From the NCBI RefSeq assembly GCF_004297265.1, contig NZ_SCUT01000025.1, positions 62,001 through 126,000 on the forward strand: a DNA stretch of 64,000 nt. The letters run 5' to 3'. Position numbers and translations under genes: made by a program. Of the stretch, positions 8,763 to 15,309 are shown in pieces. Every line of letters starts with the position of its first letter. The stretch's first letter is position 1. Source of the stretch: Reyranella sp. (GTDB lineage: Bacteria > Pseudomonadota > Alphaproteobacteria > Reyranellales > Reyranellaceae). The notes beneath the pieces were generated by a model. The model made no database searches. It worked only from the letters and a program-made list of their open reading frames with translations, and had not been told where the DNA came from.

Positions 8763-9737
8763 ATGAAAACCAAGCTCCTCGGCCGTACCGGCATCCACGT
8801 CTCGCAACTCTGCTTTGGCACCATGTCGTTCGGCGGCGATGCCGACGAGGCCACGTCGGCTTCGATGTACAAGGCGGTGCGCGACGCCGGCATCAATTTC
8901 TTCGACACGGCCAACGAATACAACAAGGGCAGGTCCGAGGAGATCCTGGGCCGGCTGTCGAAGGATCACCGCGATGAGCTGGTGATCACCACCAAGTGCT
9001 TCAACAAGACGGGCCCCGACGTGAATGCGGGAGGCGCCAACCGGCGGCATGTCGTGCAGGCCGTCGAGGCGAGCCTGCGCCGCCTGCAGACCGACCGCAT
9101 CGACGTCCTGTTCCTCCATCGCTTCGACCCGGTGACGCCGATCGACGAGATGATGCGCGGCCTCGAGGACCTCGTGCGCTCGGGCAAGGTGATCTATCCC
9201 GCGGTCAGCAACTGGTCGGCGTGGCAGACCCAGCGTGCGGTCGACATCCAGGAGCGCAACAACTGGGCGCGGCTGCAGGTCATCCAGCCCATGTACAATC
9301 TGGTGAAGCGCCAGGCCGAGGTCGAGCTGCTGCCGATGGCGGCGGCCAACGGCATCGGCGTCATTCCCTACAGCCCGGCGGCGGCCGGCCTCCTGTCGGG
9401 CAAGTATTTCGGCCAGGCCACGGGACGTCTGAAGACCAACAAGATGTACGAGGCGCGCTACGGCGAGGAATGGGCCTTCGAAACCGCCGAGAAGTATGTG
9501 GCGCTGTGCAGGCAGAAGGGCCTGCACCCCGTCAGTACCGCCATCGCGTGGGTGGGCGCCCATCCCGCGATCACCGCGCCCATCATCGGCGCGCGCAATC
9601 TCGACCAGCTCAAGGACTCGCTCGCCTCGGTAAAGGTCGACATGACGCCGGAGCTGCGCGCCGAGATCGCCGACCTCTCGCGCACGCCGCCGCCGGCCAC
9701 CGACCGGCTGGAAGAGCAGAAGGTCGCGAAGGCCTGA
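8763..9737 (+). CDS. Aldo/keto reductase
   Basis: A 324-residue NADPH-dependent oxidoreductase of the AKR barrel family. The catalytic tetrad can be read as Asp/Tyr in DTANEYNKG, Lys in VITTKCF and His in FLHRFDP. The cofactor-binding end includes IIGARNLDQL. Size and motifs match the YhdN/AKR11-like bacterial group, which reduce aldehydes and ketones with broad specificity. It is monocistronic, divergent from the TetR gene and convergent with the YbaK-like gene 6 bases downstream. Confidence 0.9.
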   Translation: MKTKLLGRTGIHVSQLCFGTMSFGGDADEATSASMYKAVRDAGINFFDTANEYNKGRSEEILGRLSKDHRDELVITTKCFNKTGPDVNAGGANRRHVVQAVEASLRRLQTDRIDVLFLHRFDPVTPIDEMMRGLEDLVRSGKVIYPAVSNWSAWQTQRAVDIQERNNWARLQVIQPMYNLVKRQAEVELLPMAAANGIGVIPYSPAAAGLLSGKYFGQATGRLKTNKMYEARYGEEWAFETAEKYVALCRQKGLHPVSTAIAWVGAHPAITAPIIGARNLDQLKDSLASVKVDMTPELRAEIADLSRTPPPATDRLEEQKVAKA

Positions 9738-9743
9738 GCCGGC

Positions 9744-10217
9744 TCACCCGGGTTCCGGTCGGTCGCAGACGTCGATCCATTCGGCGTTCACGAGGTCTGC
9801 CATGCGTTCGGGCGCGATGCGCACCGCCGAGTTGATCGAGCCGGCGGCGGGGACGACCTCGTCGAATGCTTTGAGCGAGACGTCGCAATAGACCGGGAGC
9901 GGCGTTGCGAGGCCGAAGGGACACACGCCGCCCACCGGATGGCCCGTGAGGGACACGACCTCGTCGGCGCCGAGCATGCGCGGCTTGCCGCCCAGGACGT
10001 CCTTGATCTTGCGATTGTTGAGGCGCGCATCGCCCGAAGCGACGATCAGCATCGTGCGATCCTTGATGCGCAGCGACAGCGTCTTGGCGATCTGCGCCGG
10101 CGCGACGCCATGGCCCTTGGCGGCCAATTCGACCGTCGCGGTGCTGCCGTCGAGCTCCACGATCTCGAGATCAGGCGCGTGCGCCGACAGAAACGCGCGG
10201 ACCGCTTCGACGGTCAT
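9744..10217 (-). CDS. YbaK/EbsC-type aminoacyl-tRNA deacylase
   Basis: A 157-residue protein of the YbaK/ProX fold. The conserved lysine lies in QIAKTLSL, and TGHPVGGVCPFGL is the family substrate-loop motif. Such free-standing domains hydrolyse mischarged Cys- or Ala-tRNA in trans. Its ATG overlaps the stop of the VOC gene upstream (ATGA), so the two are co-transcribed. Which tRNA it edits cannot be read from the sequence. Confidence 0.87.
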   Translation of the reverse strand: MTVEAVRAFLSAHAPDLEIVELDGSTATVELAAKGHGVAPAQIAKTLSLRIKDRTMLIVASGDARLNNRKIKDVLGGKPRMLGADEVVSLTGHPVGGVCPFGLATPLPVYCDVSLKAFDEVVPAAGSINSAVRIAPERMADLVNAEWIDVCDRPEPG

Positions 10218-10750
10218 GCCGGCTGTGCCGTCCGGCTGGCGCGGATGCGGGCGCGCTGGGCTTCGAAACGCGCGGCCAGATCGGCTTCTTCGACATCTTC
10301 GAGCCGGCTCTGGATGACCCAGCCATGCCCGAAGGGATCGATGATCCGGACGGCCTTGTCTCCCCAGTAGGTTTCCTGAGGGCCCTGGTCCTTCGCCAGC
10401 GAGGTCGCACCGGCTGCCACCGCGCGTGCGAACACGGCGTCAACGTCGTCGACATAGACGATCAGGAATCCCGAGGAAGCGCCGGCCGACGTCGGCGACC
10501 GCGGCCAGTCGGGCCGGGGCGCTTCGCGCCAGCGCGGATTCTCTTTCGCCACATTCAGGCGAGCGCCCGCGAGTGAAAGCTCGGCGCCCAGCGCCTCCGG
10601 GCCGGCAGGTTCGCCATGGTTGTGAGAAAAGCTGCGCCGGATCTCCTCTGCGCCGATCACGTCGCGATAGAAGTCAGCCGCGGCGGCCACGTCCTGAACG
10701 ATGAGGGTGATGCCGATCTGTCCGATCGACTGCTTGCCTTTGATGGCCAT
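10214..10750 (-). CDS. VOC-fold (glyoxalase-like) protein
   Basis: A 178-residue protein beginning IGITLIVQDVAAAADFYRDV, the first beta-alpha unit of a VOC module. The second unit starts near IVYVDDVDAVF and ends with RIIDPFGHGW. It resembles PhnB/YdfG-type proteins. The ATG at 10750 has GAAGGATG upstream and is preferred over an in-frame ATG at 10837, which would lie in the divergent promoter region. It overlaps the YbaK-like gene by 4 bases. Function unknown. Confidence 0.82.
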   Translation of the reverse strand: MAIKGKQSIGQIGITLIVQDVAAAADFYRDVIGAEEIRRSFSHNHGEPAGPEALGAELSLAGARLNVAKENPRWREAPRPDWPRSPTSAGASSGFLIVYVDDVDAVFARAVAAGATSLAKDQGPQETYWGDKAVRIIDPFGHGWVIQSRLEDVEEADLAARFEAQRARIRASRTAQPA

Positions 10751-10915
10751 TGCAACATCCTTCGGGGGAAGAGGGACTAACGCCCGGGAATCTATCGGAG
10801 AGCCAGCTGGTACCGCCATGTGGGAATCGTATCGCATGGTGGGCGATGCGCCCGAATTTCCATGACAAATGCAGGGACGGCGGTACCGTCCGCCAACTCA
10901 CCACGGGAGAAGCGC

Positions 10916-11758
10916 ATGCCGACCATCGACGCCCAGGTTCACTGCTACGAGCGCAATCATCCGGGCCGACCGTGGACTGCAGTGCTGGCAGGGCCGCCCG
11001 AAGTCACCGCCGAGGACATGATCAAGGCGATGGACTCGGTCGGCGTCGACGGCGCGCTCCTGGTCTCGGTCTACACGATGTACCGCTGGGACGAGAGCTA
11101 TGCCGTCGGCGTGCAGAAGGCGCATCCCGGCCGGTTTGGCGTCATCAAGCCGGTCAATGCCAACGATCCGAAGGTCGAGGGCACGATCGCCGACTGGGCG
11201 GCGATGGACGGCACGGTCGCCATCCGGATCATGTTCACGCCGGAGATCTCGACCGACGCGGCCGATCCCGGCATCAACCGCGTGCTCGCCGCCGCGGCCA
11301 GGCACGACCTGCCGGTAAACCTGATGGCGCGGGGCCGCCTGCCGCAGGTTTCGGAACTCGCCAAGCGCAACCCGAACACCACGTTGGTGATCGACCATCT
11401 CGGTCTCGAGCAGCCGATGGCGCCACCGGCGCCGAAGCAGCCTTGGCACGAGCTGCCGCTGCTGCTGGACCTGGCGAAGCACCCGAACGTCGTCGTGAAG
11501 ATCACCGGCGCCTGCACGCTCAGCCACGAAAAGTTCCCCTTCAAGGACATCTGGGATCCGCTGGGCCGCATCTTCGACGCCTTCAGTCTGGACCGCTGCA
11601 TGTGGGGCACCGACTGGACCCGCGCCGTGGCGCTGCTCACCTACAAGGAGGGTGTCGATGCCTTCCGCGTGACCGACCGCCTGTCCGACAGCGATCGCGA
11701 AATCCTGATGGGCGGCTCGCTGCAGAAGATCTACGGCTGGTCGCCGGCCAGGAAGTAG
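10916..11758 (+). CDS. Amidohydrolase-2 family protein (TIM-barrel hydrolase/decarboxylase-like)
   Basis: A 280-residue protein of the amidohydrolase-related family (PF04909 type). The start at 10916 has CGGGAGAAGC before it. Barrel landmarks are IDAQVHCY at strand 1, VIDHLG and CMWGTDW near the C-terminus. The usual strand-1 metal motif H-x-H reads Q-V-H here, so one ligand is replaced. Relatives include lactonases, isomerases and metal-dependent decarboxylases such as 4-oxalmesaconate hydratase-like proteins. It is a single gene; an orphan membrane protein follows. Confidence 0.8.
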   Translation: MPTIDAQVHCYERNHPGRPWTAVLAGPPEVTAEDMIKAMDSVGVDGALLVSVYTMYRWDESYAVGVQKAHPGRFGVIKPVNANDPKVEGTIADWAAMDGTVAIRIMFTPEISTDAADPGINRVLAAAARHDLPVNLMARGRLPQVSELAKRNPNTTLVIDHLGLEQPMAPPAPKQPWHELPLLLDLAKHPNVVVKITGACTLSHEKFPFKDIWDPLGRIFDAFSLDRCMWGTDWTRAVALLTYKEGVDAFRVTDRLSDSDREILMGGSLQKIYGWSPARK

Positions 11759-11786
11759 GAGGCATAAGGGGCTGGAAACAGCCTCC
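11758..11786 (+). terminator. Weak terminator-like hairpin after the amidohydrolase gene
   Basis: GGCTG-GAAA-CAGCC at 11770-11783 is a tight GNRA-loop hairpin, extended by two more pairs. A competing pairing, GGAGGC (11758-11763) with GCCTCC (11781-11786), is also possible. There is no T-run after it. Confidence 0.35.
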
Positions 11787-11808
11787 CCTTGGCGTTTAGG
11801 AAATAGGC

Positions 11809-11864
11809 TGGAAATTCTCCCTGGGCGTGCGGTATTTTTGCCACAACTCGGGGGAGAATTTCCA
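11809..11864 (+). promoter_or_regulatory. Hairpin that would sequester the ribosome-binding site of the next gene
   Basis: A perfect 13-bp inverted repeat pairs 11809-11821 with 11852-11864 around a 30-base loop. The right arm includes most of the Shine-Dalgarno GGGGGAG and the A of the ATG at 11864. Folded mRNA would hide the start site, a layout used by RNA thermometers and translational attenuators. Confidence 0.55.
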
Positions 11865-13150
11865 TGTTCGAACTATACAAAAGGTTCGCATACGAGGCGC
11901 TTGTCTCAAGTAGAAGGTTTCTCGCGAGGCTTTGGCGTTCCCTCAGAAAGCCGACTGATCTGCCACAAAAAAAGCAGGGTCAGCGATTCGCGGAGCGGCG
12001 CAGCAGGCAGGATCTCAGTATCGCTGCATTGTTGATCAACTCTCAGATGCAGTTGAAAAGGATGGACGAGGCGCGCCGGGTCGAGCGAGTCTTTTCGATC
12101 GCGACCTTGGTCGTTGTATTTGTCGGGACGCTTCTTCCCACCTTTCTCGGATGGTGGGGCGTCCCCCCGACTGAGCCCTCCAATAACGTTGTAGTGACGG
12201 CGCCAGTTCTGGAAGAACTCGTACGGTCGATTCAAAGTCAGCAAGCCGAGTTCATGCGGATGTTGTTGCCATCAGCCGCAGTTATTCCAGGGGCGAGCGA
12301 TGTCGTTAGGGTTTCTCCAGATATTGGCGCTTTTGCCTGGCTGGGCTGGGGGTGGTTGGTCGTCGCTTCGGGCTTCTTTCTTGCATGCCTGTACATCGTG
12401 GCGAGAGCGAGTTCGCCAGCTTTCCGATTGGCTGCCGTGGCAGTTGCCACAGCAACGACCTCGATGGTTGCCGTCCCGGCGGGCCTTAACCTGTTCAAAG
12501 GAGGAAGCCTGCTCAAGATTGAGCACGTCCATCTGGAAGTTCCAGAGTTTCGCCGTCGGCCGGTAGATCAGAATAAGGGCGGCAAATTCGAACCGAAGAT
12601 CGAGGCAAAATCTCCTATCGAACTGTCGATTGAGATAAATGTAACGCAGGAAAAAGTGGAACTCGTTCATGCCGGGGCGAATTCCAAGGTCGAGTTCCAC
12701 TGTGAACTGGATAATCGGGCACTTCAGGTCGGACCCTTCGTCTCCGGGGAGCCTGCCGAACTGGAAAAGACGAACGATACCCAGACAGTCGAGGACCTGG
12801 TCCGGAAAATCGGAGCAGTCAGAAAAGGCAAGGAAGTCATCGGCCTGGTCCTGATCGGATCCGCCGACAAGACCCCTCTCACGGCGAAAACCAGAGGCCT
12901 TTACGATTCCAACTTGGCACTTGCTCAACTCCGCGCGCAGGGCGTGGAAGCGCGCCTGAAAGCGGAGCTTGCCACGAACCCGAAGCATCCGGATCTCGCC
13001 GGCCTCTCGGCGATCATGACACTGAATGCCGGGCCAACGAATGTCAGTTCCGCCCTTGGCCTGGGAGACAAGCGCCTGTCGGGAGATCGTACTGTTCGTG
13101 TGTGTGTGATCGTGCAGACACCGACACCCGCAGCGCCGGCTGGAAAGTAG
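11864..13150 (+). CDS. Uncharacterised three-helix membrane protein with a possible OmpA-like C-terminal region
   Basis: 428 residues; I do not recognise the family. A very basic N-terminus (residues 1-50) is followed by three hydrophobic segments at about 77-97, 157-180 and 186-206, with a 55-residue soluble loop between the first two. Residues 215-420 are a soluble domain. Within it, GLVLIGSADKTPL (about 327-339) and NLALAQLRAQGVEARL (350-365) recall the G-x-x-D and N-x-x-L-x-x-x-R-A-x-x-V pattern of OmpA/MotB peptidoglycan-binding domains, but this is weak. Codon use looks less GC-biased than its neighbours, suggesting transfer. The gene stands alone, with a hairpin over its ribosome-binding site. 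Confidence 0.75.
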   Translation: MFELYKRFAYEALVSSRRFLARLWRSLRKPTDLPQKKQGQRFAERRSRQDLSIAALLINSQMQLKRMDEARRVERVFSIATLVVVFVGTLLPTFLGWWGVPPTEPSNNVVVTAPVLEELVRSIQSQQAEFMRMLLPSAAVIPGASDVVRVSPDIGAFAWLGWGWLVVASGFFLACLYIVARASSPAFRLAAVAVATATTSMVAVPAGLNLFKGGSLLKIEHVHLEVPEFRRRPVDQNKGGKFEPKIEAKSPIELSIEINVTQEKVELVHAGANSKVEFHCELDNRALQVGPFVSGEPAELEKTNDTQTVEDLVRKIGAVRKGKEVIGLVLIGSADKTPLTAKTRGLYDSNLALAQLRAQGVEARLKAELATNPKHPDLAGLSAIMTLNAGPTNVSSALGLGDKRLSGDRTVRVCVIVQTPTPAAPAGK

Positions 13151-13194
13151 CCGATTGGCCCGTCAGTTCAGGTGAACGACGGCTGCCATTCACG

Positions 13195-13857
13195 TCAGGG
13201 AAGGGCCAGGTCGCCCTTGCCGAGCGGCCGCTGCATCAGGATCGAATCGACCCAGCGGCCGAACTTGAAGCCGACGGCGTCGAGCTTGCCGATCTGGCGG
13301 AACCCCTGGCTGCCGTGCAGGCCGACCGAACCGGCATTTGCGCTGTCGCCGATGACGGCCAGCATCTGTCGCCACGGACCGCTTTCGCAGCGCCTGATGA
13401 GAGTCGAGAGCAGCTCGCGGCCGATGCCGTTTCCCGCAAGCCCGTCGCGGACATAGACAGAGTCCTCGATCGTGTGCCGATAGGCCGGGCGCGGGCGGTA
13501 GAGCGAGGCATAGCTGTAGCCCACGATGCGCCCATCCATCTCGGCTACGAGGTAGGGCAGGCCGAGCTTCAGCACGGCGTCGCGGCGGCCGATCATCTCG
13601 GCGACGGTGGGTGCTTCCTCTTCGAAGCTCGCCAGCCCGTGCAGCACGTGGTGGGCGTAGATCTCCTGCACGAAGCGCATGTCGCCTTCGCGGGCGTCGC
13701 GAACATCGACGGCCGTCCTCATCATCGTTCCTCCCGATAGAACCTGCTCGCGCGACAGGCCGATGTCGGACAACAGCCGATCGTCCAGGTTGCGCAGTGC
13801 CTCGCGCTGGCGGATTCGCGAGCAAGGGGAGGCGCCGATATAGCGACCGATCTCCAT
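13195..13857 (-). CDS. DUF1127-GNAT fusion (phosphinothricin/methionine-sulfone N-acetyltransferase-like)
   Basis: One uninterrupted frame encodes a short DUF1127-like segment (IRQREALRNLDDRLLSDIGL) directly joined to a GNAT acetyltransferase. The GNAT part has the PAT-like IYAHHVLHGLASFEEE and the acetyl-CoA loop VRDGLAGNGIGREL. The start at 13857 has GGGAG upstream; a longer start at 13890 is possible. A very strong internal site GGGAGGAACG precedes two ATGs at 13725/13722, so a 176-residue free acetyltransferase is probably also, or mainly, made. DUF1127 proteins are small Arg-rich RNA-linked regulators in alphaproteobacteria. The gene is divergent from the LysR regulator. Confidence 0.8.
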   Translation of the reverse strand: MEIGRYIGASPCSRIRQREALRNLDDRLLSDIGLSREQVLSGGTMMRTAVDVRDAREGDMRFVQEIYAHHVLHGLASFEEEAPTVAEMIGRRDAVLKLGLPYLVAEMDGRIVGYSYASLYRPRPAYRHTIEDSVYVRDGLAGNGIGRELLSTLIRRCESGPWRQMLAVIGDSANAGSVGLHGSQGFRQIGKLDAVGFKFGRWVDSILMQRPLGKGDLALP

Positions 13858-13915
13858 GACGATGGCTCCCAACCCGTTGCGATGCGACATGGGCGCAATC
13901 TGCGAGCGCTGGAAC

Positions 13916-13952
13916 CATAAGGGAAATCTCGTTATCTTATGAAAACCATAAG
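13916..13952. promoter_or_regulatory. CATAAG repeat / dyad upstream of the LysR gene
   Basis: CTTATG-AAAAC-CATAAG (13936-13952) is a perfect 6-bp dyad, and a further direct CATAAG copy sits at 13916-13921. The region is AT-rich and lies in the 75-100 bp between the divergent fusion gene and the LysR gene at 13965. It is a plausible LysR autoregulatory site. Confidence 0.5.
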
Positions 13953-13964
13953 AGAAAATTTGGG

Positions 13965-14858
13965 ATGCGCGGCCTCAATCTCGATCACGTCAACGCCTTC
14001 ACCGAAGTCGTGCGGCTGGGATCCTTCTCGGCGGCGGCGTCCCACCTCAACCTGACCCAGCCGGCGATCAGTCAGCAGATCGGGCAGCTGGAGAAGCGGC
14101 TGGGCGTGCGCTTGCTGGAGCGGGTGGGGCGGCGGGCGACGCCGACGGCGGCCGGGAGCGAATTACTGGACCATGCCGCCCGGATCGACGCCGCCGTGGC
14201 GTCACTGCTCGAAGCGCTGGCACGCTTCGGGAGCGGCGAGGTCGGGCGGGTACGTCTCGGCACCGGCGCCACGGCGGCGATCTTCCGACTGCCGCCGCTT
14301 CTGCGCGCGCTGCGCCGGCGCCTGCCGGAGCTGGAGATCACCATCGCCACCGGCAACACGCCGGACATCGTGAAGGGCGTCCTGGACAATGCGCTAGACA
14401 TCGGCCTGGTGACGCTGCCGGCGGGCGGCCGGGGCCTTGATGTGACGCCCTTGCTCGACGACGAGTTCGTGGCGGTGACTGCGCGCGATGGCGTGAAACT
14501 GCCGCGTCGGATCAGACCGGCGGTGATGGCGCGCCTGCCGGTGATCATGTTCGAGCCCGGCGGGCACACACGGCTGGTGGCCGATCAATGGTTCTTCCGG
14601 GGTGGTGTTGAGCTCAAGCCCAAGATGGCGCTGGGCAGCGTCGAGGCGATCAAGCGGCTGGTGGAGGCAGGGTTGGGCTGCGCCATCCTGCCGGCGGTCG
14701 CCGTGCGCGAGGCGGGCGACCGCACAAACCTAGTGGTGCGGCCGCTGTCACCGCGCCTCTACCGCAAGCTCGCGATCGTGATCCGCCGTGACAAGGTCCT
14801 GCACCTCGGCCTGCGCGAAACGATCCGCGCCTTGCGGGGGCTGGCTAAAGCGCCTTGA
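13965..14858 (+). CDS. LysR-family transcriptional regulator
   Basis: A 297-residue protein. The N-terminal winged helix-turn-helix reads FTEVVRLGSFSAAASHLNLT then QPAISQQIGQLEKRLGVRLLER, the canonical LTTR motif. The remainder is a periplasmic-binding-like effector domain with hinge segments (VRLGTGATAAIFRLPPLL, LVEAGLGCAILPAVAV). It is divergent from the DUF1127-GNAT gene and likely controls it. Its 3' end overlaps the convergent bcp gene by 14 bases. Confidence 0.93.
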   Translation: MRGLNLDHVNAFTEVVRLGSFSAAASHLNLTQPAISQQIGQLEKRLGVRLLERVGRRATPTAAGSELLDHAARIDAAVASLLEALARFGSGEVGRVRLGTGATAAIFRLPPLLRALRRRLPELEITIATGNTPDIVKGVLDNALDIGLVTLPAGGRGLDVTPLLDDEFVAVTARDGVKLPRRIRPAVMARLPVIMFEPGGHTRLVADQWFFRGGVELKPKMALGSVEAIKRLVEAGLGCAILPAVAVREAGDRTNLVVRPLSPRLYRKLAIVIRRDKVLHLGLRETIRALRGLAKAP

Positions 14859-15309
14859 GCGCTTCCTGGACCTCGTCGACGTGTCCGGCGACCTTGACCT
14901 TGCGCCAGATCCTGCGCACCACGCCTTCGCTGTCGATCAGGAACGTGGCACGGTCGATGCCCATGTATTTGCGGCCGTAGAGGCTCTTCTCGATCCAGGT
15001 CCCATATTTCTCGCAGACCTTGCCATCCTCGTCCGACACGAGGGGGAAGTTGAGCTCATATTTGGCCTTGAACTTGTCGTGGCGGGCGACGCTGTCCTTG
15101 GAAACGCCGACCACCTGCGCCTTCAGCTTCTTGAAGGCCGCCGCCCCGTCGCGGAAGCCGCAGGCCTCCGTCGTGCAGCCAGGCGTGTCGTCCTTGGGGT
15201 AGAAGTACAGAACCACCGGCTTGCCGCGCAGATCCGACAGTTTGAGCTTGCCGCCGCCATCGGTGGCTGCGGTGAAATCCGGGGCCTTCTTGCCTTCGAC
15301 GACGCTCAT
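14845..15309 (-). CDS. bcp: Peroxiredoxin, BCP/PrxQ family
   Basis: A 154-residue thiol peroxidase. DDTPGCTTEACGFRD places the peroxidatic Cys at residue 45 and the resolving Cys at 50, the BCP/PrxQ spacing. It reduces H2O2 and organic hydroperoxides using thioredoxin. The start overlaps the glnE stop by 4 bases, so it is translationally coupled to glnE; this glnE-bcp pairing is often seen in alphaproteobacteria. Confidence 0.95.
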   Translation of the reverse strand: MSVVEGKKAPDFTAATDGGGKLKLSDLRGKPVVLYFYPKDDTPGCTTEACGFRDGAAAFKKLKAQVVGVSKDSVARHDKFKAKYELNFPLVSDEDGKVCEKYGTWIEKSLYGRKYMGIDRATFLIDSEGVVRRIWRKVKVAGHVDEVQEALKAL

